A stretch of 25,501 bases of DNA from Leucobacter sp. UBA1945. GTDB lineage: Bacteria; Actinomycetota; Actinomycetes; Actinomycetales; Microbacteriaceae. Position numbers and translations under genes: made by a program. This document shows positions 1 to 8,309 of this stretch, in pieces. Numbering within the stretch: position 1 is the first letter of the stretch; the number at the start of each line of letters is the position of its first letter. The stretch spans positions 1 to 25,501 of the forward strand of contig DDEV01000100.1 of NCBI GenBank assembly GCA_002336855.1, in the 5' to 3' direction. Under the pieces are notes generated by a model. The model was not told the origin of the DNA and ran no database searches. It saw only the letters and a list, made by a program, of their open reading frames with translations.

Positions 1-40
1 GGGCGGGGTGCGCAGCGCACCCCGCCCGATCCTTTTCTCT
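1..40. terminator. Hairpin terminator, possibly bidirectional
   Basis: A perfect 12-bp stem (1-12 with 16-27) closes a 3-nt loop, and a T-rich run (33-38) follows on the plus strand. It lies 45 nt beyond the stop codon of the minus-strand transporter gene, so it can end that transcript. With the T-run it could also end a plus-strand gene left of the window. What follows it on the minus strand lies outside the window. Confidence 0.7.
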
Positions 41-72
41 ACGCCTGCGACTTGAGCCGGTGTTCCACTCAG

Positions 73-1587
73 CTACGGGTTCAAGGTGCCGCTCAGGCGT
101 GCGTGAAAGTCGGTCGAACGCGCATCTAGCCCGACGAATGCAATCTCGATGTGTTGCTCGGTGTACTTCTCGCGAATTGAATCGAGCACGGCGACGGTTG
201 AGGCATCCCAGATCTGCGCCTCCGAAAAGTCGACGACGACCTGGGCCGGATCTTCGGTGTATGAGAACTGCTCGACGAGGTCGTTGCTACTGCCGAAGAA
301 GAGCGGGCCATGCACGGTGTAGTGTGCGTGCATCGTTTCGGCTTCGGGCGCAGCGCAATCACGCGCCGCTCCGCCGCCATCAGACTGAATGTGTCGTCTG
401 ACCGTGACGACATGGGCAACCCTTCGAACGAACAGCAAAATAGCGAGCAGCACACCGAGCCCGACGCCGATCGCCAGATTGCCTGTGGCAACGGTCGCCG
501 TGACCGTTACGACCATCACCGCGGTCTCAGAGATCGGCATGCGCTTGAGCGTCGACGGTCGCAGGCTGTGAAAATTGACCGTCGACACTGCGACGACCAT
601 CATCACGGCAGCGAGAGCAACCATTGGAATGTGCTCCATCACATCGCTCAGCACGGTAATAAGGGCGAGCAGAAACACGCCCGCGACGAAGGTCGAGATG
701 CGGGTGCGAGCCCGACCGAGCTTTACATTGACTAGGGTCTGCCCGATCATGGCGCACCCCGCGATGCCGCCCCACAATCCGGCGAGCAGGTTGGCGACGC
801 CGAGCGCCCATGACTCGCGCCCCTTATTCGAAGAGGTCGAGGTCATTTCGTCGACGAGCTTCGCGGTGAGTAGGGTTTCGAGCAGGCCGACGAACGCAAC
901 GCTCAGTGCGGTCGGCCAGATGATGCCGAGCGTGTCGAGCGTGAGCGGTGCGAGCATGGGAGTGATCCCCGGAAGCCCACCGCCTACCGAGCCCTGGTCT
1001 CCGACTGTGGGAACGGCAACTCCCACCACGACCGAGACGATGGTGACCACGATGATCGCGACCAACGGTGCGGGGATCGCTTTGGTGAGGCGGGGCAGGC
1101 CGAGCACTATGAGCAGAGTGAGCGCAAAGAGTGGGTAGACGAGCCAGGGCACGCCAAGCAGGTGTGGCACTTGAGCCGCGAAGATTAGGATGCCGAGTGC
1201 GTTCACGAAGCCGATCATGACGGAGCGCGGAATGAAACGGGTGAGCCTCGCGAGCCCGAGCACGCCGAAAAGGATCTGGATGAAGCCCGCGAGAATGACC
1301 GTCGGCAAGAGATATTCGACTCCGTGCTCGCGCACAAGCGGAGCTACTACCAAGGCGACCGCGCCGGCTGCCGCGGTGATCATCGCGGGCCGACCGCCGA
1401 GAAATGACATCGAGAGGGCCAGCACCACTGAGGCGATGAGGCTAACCTTCGGGTCGACGCCTGCGATGACCGAGAACGCGATGACCTCGGGAACCAGGGC
1501 GAGTGTGGTGACGATGCCGGCGAGCACCTCGGTAGTGAGTGCGCGCGGGCGGTGAAGGGTGGCGAGAACGGTCGGGGCTGGAGTCAC
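73..1587 (-). CDS. SulP/SLC26-family anion transporter with C-terminal STAS domain
   Basis: Inner-membrane transporter of the SulP family, whose members carry sulfate, bicarbonate or dicarboxylates; the substrate cannot be told here. The 504-aa form has about 10-12 hydrophobic segments up to residue ~400. A STAS domain fills residues ~419-504, including the DASTVAVLD stretch typical of that fold. The frame stays open to 1653, but GTG at 1587 is the preferred start: it sits 7 nt after a TAAGGT -10 box (1595-1600, minus) and just before the conserved N-terminal segment, while the upstream 22 residues are polar and uncharacteristic. An AAGG inside that box could also act as a weak ribosome site. 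The gene stands alone, divergent from the MetE-like gene, and ends at the 1-27 hairpin. Family assignment is firm; start and substrate are less so. Confidence 0.9.
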   Translation of the reverse strand: MTPAPTVLATLHRPRALTTEVLAGIVTTLALVPEVIAFSVIAGVDPKVSLIASVVLALSMSFLGGRPAMITAAAGAVALVVAPLVREHGVEYLLPTVILAGFIQILFGVLGLARLTRFIPRSVMIGFVNALGILIFAAQVPHLLGVPWLVYPLFALTLLIVLGLPRLTKAIPAPLVAIIVVTIVSVVVGVAVPTVGDQGSVGGGLPGITPMLAPLTLDTLGIIWPTALSVAFVGLLETLLTAKLVDEMTSTSSNKGRESWALGVANLLAGLWGGIAGCAMIGQTLVNVKLGRARTRISTFVAGVFLLALITVLSDVMEHIPMVALAAVMMVVAVSTVNFHSLRPSTLKRMPISETAVMVVTVTATVATGNLAIGVGLGVLLAILLFVRRVAHVVTVRRHIQSDGGGAARDCAAPEAETMHAHYTVHGPLFFGSSNDLVEQFSYTEDPAQVVVDFSEAQIWDASTVAVLDSIREKYTEQHIEIAFVGLDARSTDFHARLSGTLNP

Positions 1588-1594
1588 CCGCTCA

Positions 1595-1600
1595 ACCTTA
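1595..1600 (-). promoter_or_regulatory. -10 box for SulP gene, leaderless type
   Basis: TAAGGT on the minus strand is followed by 7 nt and then GTG at 1587. The spacing puts the transcription start at or next to the start codon. No good -35 match is seen. Confidence 0.45.
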
Positions 1601-1710
1601 CTTTGTGCGCGCACGCTGCTGCACTCGCTCGCGACGTGGCGCTGTAGTGGCAACAGGGAGCCCGCTCGTCACGTTCTGTCATGTTCGGGGCGCGGCGATC
1701 CTCGGCCCAC

Positions 1711-1716
1711 AATACT
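1711..1716 (+). promoter_or_regulatory. -10 box for MetE-like gene, leaderless type
   Basis: AATACT is followed by 6 nt and ATG at 1723. No Shine-Dalgarno is visible upstream of this ATG, so initiation on a leaderless mRNA is the simplest reading. Confidence 0.45.
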
Positions 1717-1722
1717 TAGAGC

Positions 1723-2799
1723 ATGACTGAGCCCAACGCAGCAACTCATGCAACGCCCCAGGTCGTCGGGGTGCACCTCGTCGGAAGCGTCAACTTCGAT
1801 AACGCTGAGACCACCATTCGCACCGCGGCCGAAGAGCTCGGTGGGCATCTCAGGCGGATCCCCGACGGAGAGGTGGGGGAGCGCTGGCATTGGATCGCGT
1901 TTCAGCCCGATCGCCTCGCGCAGACTCCCGGCATCGGCAGAGTGGGCGACGAACCGGTGCTCGTGCGCGGCGTTGACTTTCGCCCGGTGCGCCTCGAAGA
2001 CGGGGTGCAGGCCGAAGACCTCGAGCTCAGGCCTCTGGGGTATGCCGAGGCGGCCCTCGAGTCGTGGCAGGTCTTCTCTCGCCTCAAGCGCGAGGGCGTT
2101 GTACCCGCAAGTACCCGCTTTCAGGTGTCGCTACCGACCCCGCTTGGCGTGGTCGGCAGTTTTGTTCGCGAAGAGGATCGCCCCTCGTTCGAGCCCGTCT
2201 ATGAGGCGGCGCTCGCCAACGAGCTGCAGCAGATCATCGAGGGGATACCGAACGACGAGCTTGCAATTCAGTGGGATGCTGCTCTCGAGTTCGCGCACCT
2301 CGAGGGGGCAGGCTACGGCACGCCATCGCAGCCGTGGTTTGACGATGTGTGGGCGGGAACGAGTGAGCGCCTTGCCCGTCAGATCGATCGTGTGCCTGAG
2401 CCTGTCGAGGTCGGCGTGCACCTCTGTTACGGCGATGTCGCTGAGAAGCACTTTGCCGAGCCGGGCGACACAGCCGTGCTCACGCGCTTCGCGAACCTGG
2501 TTGCTGAACAGGTGCAACGCCAGCTCAGCTGGGTGCATCTTCCGGTGCCGATCGAGCGTGACGATGCCGCATATTTCGCCGCGCTCGAAAACCTCGCGAT
2601 TTCGCCTGACACCGAGCTCTACCTCGGGCTCGTGCACCGTGAGGACGGGGCCGAGGGTGCCGAGCGCAGGCTGGCCGCCGCTCAGCAGCACATTGCGCGG
2701 AGGTTCGGCGTAGCGACCGAGTGCGGCTTCGGCCGCGCCCCCGAGGGCACCGCTGTGCCGCTGTTCGAGGCGCACCGGGCGGTCGCGGCCGCCTGGTAG
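1723..2799 (+). CDS. Cobalamin-independent methionine synthase (MetE C-terminal)-like single-barrel protein
   Basis: 358-aa cytoplasmic protein that looks like one UROD/MetE-type TIM barrel. It lacks the N-terminal half of true MetE, which is about 750 aa. Residues 183-185 (QWD, in IQWDAALE) resemble the barrel strand that reads IQIDEPA in MetE. H233 and C235 (HLC) match the His-x-Cys zinc pair, and C334 in TECGFG matches the last zinc cysteine. A fourth ligand is unclear; E278 is a candidate. This argues for a zinc-dependent thiol or methyl-transfer chemistry, but the substrate is unknown and it should not be called MetE. It is monocistronic, with a -10 box 6 nt before ATG. The MetE-like fold is fairly secure; the function is inference. 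Confidence 0.72.
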   Translation: MTEPNAATHATPQVVGVHLVGSVNFDNAETTIRTAAEELGGHLRRIPDGEVGERWHWIAFQPDRLAQTPGIGRVGDEPVLVRGVDFRPVRLEDGVQAEDLELRPLGYAEAALESWQVFSRLKREGVVPASTRFQVSLPTPLGVVGSFVREEDRPSFEPVYEAALANELQQIIEGIPNDELAIQWDAALEFAHLEGAGYGTPSQPWFDDVWAGTSERLARQIDRVPEPVEVGVHLCYGDVAEKHFAEPGDTAVLTRFANLVAEQVQRQLSWVHLPVPIERDDAAYFAALENLAISPDTELYLGLVHREDGAEGAERRLAAAQQHIARRFGVATECGFGRAPEGTAVPLFEAHRAVAAAW

Positions 2800-2818
2800 C
2801 TTCGTCGCGCACCTCGGT

Positions 2819-2824
2819 TAGGCT
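2819..2824 (+). promoter_or_regulatory. -10 box, leaderless type
   Basis: TAGGCT is followed by 8 nt and ATG at 2833. It lies in the 33-nt gap after the MetE-like gene, so the downstream gene probably has its own start of transcription. Confidence 0.45.
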
Positions 2825-2832
2825 TGGTAATC

Positions 2833-3864
2833 ATGGACGGCGGCGCACTCTCTCACCCACAATTGGAGAACGCGAAAAGCGATGACACCGGCGCGCGCCG
2901 CCGCCGGCTGCGCCCCCTGCTGATGGCCGCAGGCTGCCTGGTGCTGCTGGTGATCGGTGGTGTCGTGACGGTGCAGCTCTTGAACCAGCAGCGCACTGCA
3001 GCGGCCACTGCTCAGCAATACTTTGAGGCGCTCGCCGCGGGTAACGCCTCGACCGCGAAAGCGCTCACCGCCACGAGCGGCTCGGCAGCCGCAGATTCCC
3101 CGTTTCTCACCGATGAGGTGCTCGCCGCAGCGACTGAAAGGATCAGTGACGTCGAGGTGGTGCCAGCAGATGACCCGCTCGACGTCTTCGATCAGAGCGT
3201 GATCGTGTCATTCACCCTCGCCGACAAAACGTACAAAGAGCGTGTGACCCTCAGCCGCGGTGAAGCCAAGTGGGGTGTGCTGCGCACCTGGCAGATGCCC
3301 CATCCCTTCGCGACAAGCACGACTTTTTCTGTGAAAGGACCGGGAACGATCACGATCGCCGGCATTCCAGTGAACCCCGATTCCTCTGCTGGGAGTGCAG
3401 ATCTGTTTCCGGCCGTGTACCCCCTCGAAGTGCTGGAATCGAAGTGGGTCGGGTTGCCAGACGACGAAGTGACGATCGGCGTCGATGGCACCCTGATTGA
3501 CTTCACCCTTGAACCCACTGATGGGCTGACCGCAGAGGTGCAGCGACAGATGGACGAGTTTCTCGATGACTGCGTTACCGGGCTCGTGTTCCCTTCGGGC
3601 AACCGTGACTCGGGGTGCGAACTCACCGCACTCGGCTCATTCGAGGGGCGCCCACCCGGGCTATGGGAGATCATCAGCTATCCGGTCGCCTCGCCGATGC
3701 TCGGTGGTGCTGTGTACGCATACGAGGGCGGCGAAATGCGATTCACCCCTGGCAATGGCGGCGAGCCGGCCACCGCGCTCAGGGGCGTCGACATCGGTCG
3801 TTTCGTCGAGGTGACCGAAGACTCAGTGACGCTCTTGACCGAGCCTCCGATGCCAACTGAATGA
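2833..3864 (+). CDS. Membrane-anchored protein of unknown function, one N-terminal TM helix
   Basis: 343 aa, function not recognised. A short polar N-terminus ends in an Arg-rich stretch (about residues 22-27) followed by one hydrophobic helix (~28-48). This predicts N-in topology with a ~295-residue extracytoplasmic domain. Just after the helix, an AQQYFEALAAGN-like segment resembles the helical start of DUF4878/NTF2-like lipoprotein domains. The rest looks beta-rich and has two cysteines, in DDC and SGCEL, that could form a disulfide. The frame can start at TTG 2824, but ATG 2833 is preferred because it has a TAGGCT -10 box 8 nt upstream. It converges on the aldolase-family gene with a 63-nt gap in which no clear terminator is seen. 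Confidence 0.75.
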   Translation: MDGGALSHPQLENAKSDDTGARRRRLRPLLMAAGCLVLLVIGGVVTVQLLNQQRTAAATAQQYFEALAAGNASTAKALTATSGSAAADSPFLTDEVLAAATERISDVEVVPADDPLDVFDQSVIVSFTLADKTYKERVTLSRGEAKWGVLRTWQMPHPFATSTTFSVKGPGTITIAGIPVNPDSSAGSADLFPAVYPLEVLESKWVGLPDDEVTIGVDGTLIDFTLEPTDGLTAEVQRQMDEFLDDCVTGLVFPSGNRDSGCELTALGSFEGRPPGLWEIISYPVASPMLGGAVYAYEGGEMRFTPGNGGEPATALRGVDIGRFVEVTEDSVTLLTEPPMPTE

Positions 3865-3927
3865 GCCAATGCCGGCTGAGGGCCAGAGCGTCAGCTGGGT
3901 GGCGCCGGGCTGTCGCCTGCGTGTGGT

Positions 3928-4827
3928 CTATGCCAGCTCGAGCGACTCGATCACTTCAGCCACGTGGGATCGACCTGCCGCGTCTAGGCCCTGAATTGGC
4001 AGGGGTAAGCAGCGTTCGGGGGCGAGGCCGAGAAGCTCGGCGAGCGCCGCGATGACGCGGATGCTGCCACCGTATTCGGCGAACAACCGCCAGAGTGGGG
4101 CTAAGCGATCAGATTCGTTGATCGCCTGGTCGGTCTGCCCGGCAAGCGCCGCCCGAGTGATTGTCAGCGCGGGAACCGGAAGCGTGCCGCCGATCACCGA
4201 GTACCAAGCATCGCAGCCCGCGCTGAGCGCGTAGGCTGCTGTGGAGTCGCCCGAGATGCCGATTGTGACGTGCTCTGGCACAACGGCGCGAACCTCGGCG
4301 ATGCGATCCCTTGCCCGGTTGAGGTCTGCTGGCACGCTGGGCATCTTGATCGACGCGAGCCCGGATAGCTCGGCGATGCGACCATAGAGCTCGGGAGAGA
4401 ACGTAAAGTGCGTGGTGCCCGGGTTGTCGTAGAGAATGATCGGCAGCTCGGTGTGTTCGCAGACGGCGCGAAATAGCTCGAACACGTCGTTCTCTGTGAG
4501 CGGCTGATACGACACAGGAGCGAGCAGCAAGCCGGCGGCGCCGGCGGCTTCGGCCATGTCGACATTCTCGAGCACCTGCGAGGTCCGCAGCGCACCGACT
4601 CCCACGAAGACAGGTGTGTCGCCTGCGTGTTGCACGGCCAACCGAGCTACTCGGGCGCGTTCGGCGAGGCTCAGGTACGCGTAAGATCCGGTCGAACCGA
4701 GCGCCGTGATCGAGTCGACCCCAGTGCGGGCAAGGCGTTCAACGATGGAGGCAAAGGCGCGCTCGTCGACGGCGTCGTTTGCGAGCGGGGTGAGCGGAAA
4801 CGCGCTAAGGCCGGTGAAGAGACTCAT
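3928..4827 (-). CDS. Dihydrodipicolinate synthase/N-acetylneuraminate lyase family protein
   Basis: 299-aa class I aldolase or lyase of the DHDPS/NAL superfamily, acting through a Schiff base in the cytoplasm. K161 (in ASIKMPS) is the expected imine lysine and Y133 (in ILYDNPG) the catalytic tyrosine. The GSTGSY segment at 44-49 stands where GTTGE occurs in DapA. The glutamate is replaced by serine, and no lysine-pathway gene is nearby, so a catabolic or keto-acid aldolase role is more likely than DapA itself. It has its own leaderless-type promoter (TAGGCT, 6 nt, ATG) and is separated from the upstream FMO gene by a strong hairpin. It is therefore likely transcribed on its own although it points the same way as the FMO and SDR genes. 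Confidence 0.85.
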   Translation of the reverse strand: MSLFTGLSAFPLTPLANDAVDERAFASIVERLARTGVDSITALGSTGSYAYLSLAERARVARLAVQHAGDTPVFVGVGALRTSQVLENVDMAEAAGAAGLLLAPVSYQPLTENDVFELFRAVCEHTELPIILYDNPGTTHFTFSPELYGRIAELSGLASIKMPSVPADLNRARDRIAEVRAVVPEHVTIGISGDSTAAYALSAGCDAWYSVIGGTLPVPALTITRAALAGQTDQAINESDRLAPLWRLFAEYGGSIRVIAALAELLGLAPERCLPLPIQGLDAAGRSHVAEVIESLELA

Positions 4828-4833
4828 GGGTGC

Positions 4834-4839
4834 AGCCTA
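4834..4839 (-). promoter_or_regulatory. -10 box for DHDPS-family gene, leaderless type
   Basis: TAGGCT on the minus strand is followed by 6 nt and ATG at 4827. No convincing -35 is seen. Confidence 0.5.
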
Positions 4840-4889
4840 GCGTCCAGACCGAGCCACGAATCAGGTCGAGCGCGCGCACCGCTCTCCGA

Positions 4890-4937
4890 AACGCAACGCG
4901 TGGTGGCCGGATCTTCTGAAGGAAGGGCCACCACGCG
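4890..4937 (-). terminator. Hairpin terminator after the FMO gene
   Basis: A perfect 12-bp stem pairs 4897-4908 with 4926-4937 around a 17-nt loop. On the minus strand it is followed by TTGCGTTT, a modest T-rich tail. It starts 23 nt after the FMO stop codon and separates FMO from the DHDPS-family gene. Confidence 0.7.
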
Positions 4938-4960
4938 GAAGACGATTTCAACTGCGGCCG

Positions 4961-6340
4961 TTAGCGACGAGATAGCCCCGCATAGAACTCCACGTCGTCA
5001 AACCCGGCCGGCAATTCGATCCCGTACTCCGTGCGCGCGGTCTCTGGGATGGTCACGAGCAGCATGCCAGCGTCGTATTGATTCTCGTTTCTCGGAGTAT
5101 CGACGAACGGAAAGCCTGCCTTCATATCGGGGTCGTACTCCTCGATGAAACGGCGCAAGTTCTCGGCGTTGTCTCCGGTCAGCGTCGCGTGCGCATCTGC
5201 GGCGGCGAAGTTCGCGAAGAAGTCGTAGACCGTCCAACCCGCGCCGATCGCGGCGTGAATCGTTCCTCCGCTATAGAGACCTGGCTGACCGGGAAAGAAC
5301 GTTTCGAGATGTAGTTTCGGGTGTCCACGACGGTACTCGACCGTGCCTTCTGGCAGGAAGTCGTAGTGGACCTGGTACCCGGTGGCAAAGATGATGGTGT
5401 CGATCTGCTCAGAGGATCCATCGGTGAAGTGCACGATCTGGCCGTCGATCTTCGCGATATCGGGGTGGCGCTTCAAGAGCCCGTGCGAGAGCGCGTGCAG
5501 GATCGTGTTGCTCACGATGGGGTGAGTTTCACCGATGGGGCCCTCAGGCTTCGGCAATCCGAATGCTGAAAGGTCGCCCACAGTTGAAAGAATAACGTCC
5601 ATGAAGTCCTGCGGCTCCAAGCCTTCCATCCAGGGCCGCGGTTCGATCTGCGCACGCCCGTCAAGCAAGTCAGGCAGGGCAACTCCGAAGATCTGCTTGG
5701 GAAAGAAGTAGTACGGGCGCCTCGTGGAGAGGAACGCGGCGTCCGCGTGGAAGGCCGCGTCCGAAGCGATGTCGACGCCGCTGTTGCCGGCGCCGACGAC
5801 GAGCACACGCTTGCCCCTGAGTTCGTCAGGGGAGCGGTAGTCCTTTGCGTGGATCGCGCGCCCGGAGAACGTATCGAGTCCTTCGATCTGCGGCATCTGC
5901 GGCAACCACTGGGTGCCGATTGCCGAGTAGATGCCACGATACTCCCGCGTCTCGCCATTCGAGAGGCTCACCCGCCAGAAGCGACCCTCGGCGGTGTCAA
6001 CGGGATCGGCTGACTCTACCGACACACCGAATTCGCAGAGCTCGTCGAGCCCGTACTCGTGCGCGAATTCCTGAATATAGGCATAAAGGTCCGACCAGCG
6101 AGGGTACATGGGCAGGTCGCTCGACATGGGGAATCCGACGAACCCGCCAGCGACTCTAGACGAGATCATGCTGCACGATTCATACATCGGAGAGCCCGGG
6201 TTATCGATGTCCCAGAGTCCGCCGAGGCCGGTGTGGCGCTCGATGATGTCGACCTCGATGCCGTAGCGCCTGAAAGCGCGGGCCGCGATGAGGCCAGACG
6301 GGCCGGCTCCAATAATGAGGTAGCGAGTGGGAAGAGTCAT
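4961..6340 (-). CDS. Flavin-containing monooxygenase (FMO/Baeyer-Villiger superfamily)
   Basis: 459-aa NADPH- and FAD-dependent monooxygenase. GAGPSG at 11-16 is the FAD Rossmann motif. FSGRAIHAKDY at 158-168 fits the FMO fingerprint FxGxxxHxxx(Y/F); the classical Baeyer-Villiger fingerprint would end in Trp. VGAGNSG at 182-188 is the NADPH Rossmann motif and ATGY at 319-322 the conserved ATG motif. Length is normal for the class. It may oxygenate a nitrogen or sulfur centre or a ketone; the substrate is unknown. ATG 6340 is used because GAGPSG follows at the expected distance; the open frame upstream to 6577 is antisense-like sequence inside the SDR gene. It lies 52 nt after the SDR stop, so the two form an operon. 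Confidence 0.92.
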   Translation of the reverse strand: MTLPTRYLIIGAGPSGLIAARAFRRYGIEVDIIERHTGLGGLWDIDNPGSPMYESCSMISSRVAGGFVGFPMSSDLPMYPRWSDLYAYIQEFAHEYGLDELCEFGVSVESADPVDTAEGRFWRVSLSNGETREYRGIYSAIGTQWLPQMPQIEGLDTFSGRAIHAKDYRSPDELRGKRVLVVGAGNSGVDIASDAAFHADAAFLSTRRPYYFFPKQIFGVALPDLLDGRAQIEPRPWMEGLEPQDFMDVILSTVGDLSAFGLPKPEGPIGETHPIVSNTILHALSHGLLKRHPDIAKIDGQIVHFTDGSSEQIDTIIFATGYQVHYDFLPEGTVEYRRGHPKLHLETFFPGQPGLYSGGTIHAAIGAGWTVYDFFANFAAADAHATLTGDNAENLRRFIEEYDPDMKAGFPFVDTPRNENQYDAGMLLVTIPETARTEYGIELPAGFDDVEFYAGLSRR

Positions 6341-6392
6341 TGAAATCTGCTTTCGTGAAATGCGTTCGAGTGAGGCCGGGTTTTTGTGCCGA

Positions 6393-7172
6393 TCAGGTGA
6401 GCACGGCTCCGCCGTCAACGGCCAGAGTCTGCCCAGTGATGTTCTTCGCGCGGTCGCTGAGGAAGAAGGCCACGGCCTCTGCGATATCCTCAGGCTCCTG
6501 TGGGCGTCCCATGGGGATCGACTGATCGACGATGCCTGCGAACACCTCCTCCGCAGAGATCGCGGCGAGCGCCTCATCGTTTTGCTGCAGGTAGGCGACA
6601 GTGTTGCGCCACATATCGGTATAAATGAATCCCGGCATCACCGTGTTTGAGCGAATGCCTGTGCGGGCGCAGCCGCGGGCCACCGCATGACTGAACTCGA
6701 TCACGGCTGCTTTCGAAGCGCCGTAGTGCGCGAGCATATCGTTGCCGGCTCGAGCGCCGATCGATGAGATGTTCACGATCGAGGCCGGTGGCTGGGCGGT
6801 GCGGATGAAGTGCTGCGACATAAGGAACGTGCCGCGGGTGTTGATGGCGAAGACCCGGTCCCACAGTTGCTGATCGATTTCGGTGAGTGGAGTGAACATG
6901 CCGATACCGGCGGCGTTCACGAGCCCCGAGATCGCGCCTTCTTGCGCGGCCACGCGGTAGACAGACGCCACCTGTTCCTCGTCAGAGACATCGCAGCCAG
7001 CGGTCAGCACACGAGCACAGCTGTCGCGTTCAATGTGCTCCGCGATCTCGCCGAGGCGGTCCTCCCGCACATCGGTGAGCAGTACGGTCTCAAAATCTTC
7101 CGCGATTCTGCGCCCGATGGCCGGGCCGAGACCGCCAGACGCCCCGGTCACGATTGCTAGCCTGCTCGTCAT
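6393..7172 (-). CDS. Short-chain dehydrogenase/reductase (SDR, classical)
   Basis: 259-aa NAD(P)-dependent oxidoreductase of the classical SDR family. TGASGGLG at 9-16 is the cofactor motif and NAAG is at 86-89. N111, S137, Y150 and K154 (YGASK) form the catalytic tetrad. D34 after the second strand suggests NAD rather than NADP preference. The C-terminal IxGxxxxVDGG pattern is present (ITGQTLAVDGG). ATG 7172 has a strong AAGGAGG ribosome site 5 nt upstream, which excludes the 132-residue extension open to 7568. It is the first gene of the SDR-FMO pair and divergent from the LysR gene, suggesting that it makes or consumes a carbonyl handled by the FMO. Confidence 0.92.
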   Translation of the reverse strand: MTSRLAIVTGASGGLGPAIGRRIAEDFETVLLTDVREDRLGEIAEHIERDSCARVLTAGCDVSDEEQVASVYRVAAQEGAISGLVNAAGIGMFTPLTEIDQQLWDRVFAINTRGTFLMSQHFIRTAQPPASIVNISSIGARAGNDMLAHYGASKAAVIEFSHAVARGCARTGIRSNTVMPGFIYTDMWRNTVAYLQQNDEALAAISAEEVFAGIVDQSIPMGRPQEPEDIAEAVAFFLSDRAKNITGQTLAVDGGAVLT

Positions 7173-7190
7173 TCGTTCCTCCTTGAACTG

Positions 7191-7266
7191 AAATATGTCG
7201 ATACGCCAGTAAGTCTGAACGGAGGTGCTTGCCCGTGTACATGTCGGAAAGCGTGTGCTGGAGCAC
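7191..7266 (-). promoter_or_regulatory. Candidate SDR-FMO promoter with upstream dyad (possible LysR site)
   Basis: On the minus strand TTCAGA (7214-7219), 17 nt and CATATT (7191-7196) form a weak -35/-10 pair ahead of the strong ribosome site. Upstream, 7255-7266 is a dyad with 5-bp arms (GTGCT and AGCAC) around GG. It is about 75 bp from the predicted start of transcription, near where LysR-type regulators usually bind. This is inference from position and symmetry only. Confidence 0.35.
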
Positions 7267-7310
7267 GCATTCCTTAACGGCGATAAGCTGGGGCGGTGAT
7301 GCTGACGTCC

Positions 7311-7316
7311 TAGGCT
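7311..7316 (+). promoter_or_regulatory. Candidate -10 box for the LysR gene
   Basis: TAGGCT lies 63 nt before GTG 7380, so this mRNA would have a leader of about 57 nt that carries a ribosome site, unlike most neighbours. No good -35 is seen. Confidence 0.35.
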
Positions 7317-7379
7317 TGTCGTTGTCGCCTCCTGATCGACGGTGTATGGAGCGACGGCGACTCTGCGAAGGGGGAGGGC

Positions 7380-8309
7380 GTGGCATACGACGATGCAGTT
7401 CGGCTGGACCTCGGCATCAGGGCGCTGCATGCGTTTGTTACCGTGATCGATGAGGGGCACTTCGGTCGTGCCGCCATGCGACTGTTCGTGACGGCGCCGG
7501 CACTGAGCCAGCAGATCCGCCGCCTGGAGCAGCAGCTCGGTATGCGGCTGATCGATCGCGAGGCACATCCGGTGAAACCGACCGCTGCGGGCGAGACACT
7601 GCTACCGCACGCGCATAGGATGTTGCGCGAGGCTCAGGAGACCGCGGTCGATCTAGCCCGCTTCACTCGCCGTCAGGATCGCGTGCTGCGCCTCGGCTTC
7701 ATCAATGGTGGGCCAAGTAGCCTCACAACGAGTCTGCTTTCGAAGCTGGAGTCACCGCTTGAGCTCGTGCAACTGCAGTGGCATGAGCAGCTAAGCCAGG
7801 TGGCCTCCGGAGCGGTGGATGCGGCGTTCGTTCGCCCGCCATTGCCTTTGCTCGATGGTTTGACCCTTGAACGAGTGGCCGTCGAGCCTCGCGTGGTCAT
7901 GGTGCATCGGGGACATCGGTTCGCGGATCGGGAGTATGTTTCGATCGACGAACTCGACGATGAGATGCACGTCTCCACCGATCGGGCGGCTCCGGAGTGG
8001 ATCTCGTACTGGGCAGTCGACCCCAGACCCAGCAGGAGGCCGGTGAAGTGGGGCCCCCTCGTGCGCACAATGGACGAGCAGCTGCAGACCGTCGCTGCGG
8101 GGCTTGCTATTGCCATCACGGCTGCTTCGATTGCCGATTACCATTCAAACCCAGAAGTTGCCTACGTGCCGGTTGAAGGCATCGATCCATGCACCGTCGA
8201 GCTTTGCACGCGCACTGGCGACGACCACCCCGGTGTTCTGGAACTGCGCCGTATCGTCGCCCGATTGCAGCAGGCTTCATTCGACTCAGCGACCCCAGAT
8301 CTCGCGTAG
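7380..8309 (+). CDS. LysR-family transcriptional regulator
   Basis: 309-aa DNA-binding regulator. The N-terminal winged helix-turn-helix spans about residues 13-70 and has the family pattern (FGRAAMRLFVTAPALSQQIRRLE at about 28-50). Residues ~90-300 form the periplasmic-binding-protein-like effector domain. It starts at GTG 7380 with a GGGGGAGGG ribosome site just upstream. It is divergent from the SDR-FMO operon with a 207-bp shared control region, the usual layout for a LysR regulator and its target. The effector is probably a substrate or intermediate of the oxidation pathway (inference). Its last 24 nt overlap the 3' end of the convergent epimerase gene. Confidence 0.92.
   Translation: MAYDDAVRLDLGIRALHAFVTVIDEGHFGRAAMRLFVTAPALSQQIRRLEQQLGMRLIDREAHPVKPTAAGETLLPHAHRMLREAQETAVDLARFTRRQDRVLRLGFINGGPSSLTTSLLSKLESPLELVQLQWHEQLSQVASGAVDAAFVRPPLPLLDGLTLERVAVEPRVVMVHRGHRFADREYVSIDELDDEMHVSTDRAAPEWISYWAVDPRPSRRPVKWGPLVRTMDEQLQTVAAGLAIAITAASIADYHSNPEVAYVPVEGIDPCTVELCTRTGDDHPGVLELRRIVARLQQASFDSATPDLA

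Noticed and set aside
3928..4827. Calling this gene dapA
   Set aside because: The GTTGE motif reads GSTGSY, the neighbours are oxidoreductases and a regulator, and no other lysine gene is present. Only the superfamily is supported.
6393..7568. 391-residue extended SDR
   Set aside because: The extra residues run over the control region and the LysR gene. AAGGAGG at the proper distance marks ATG 7172, and the TGASGGLG motif then falls at residue 9 as expected.
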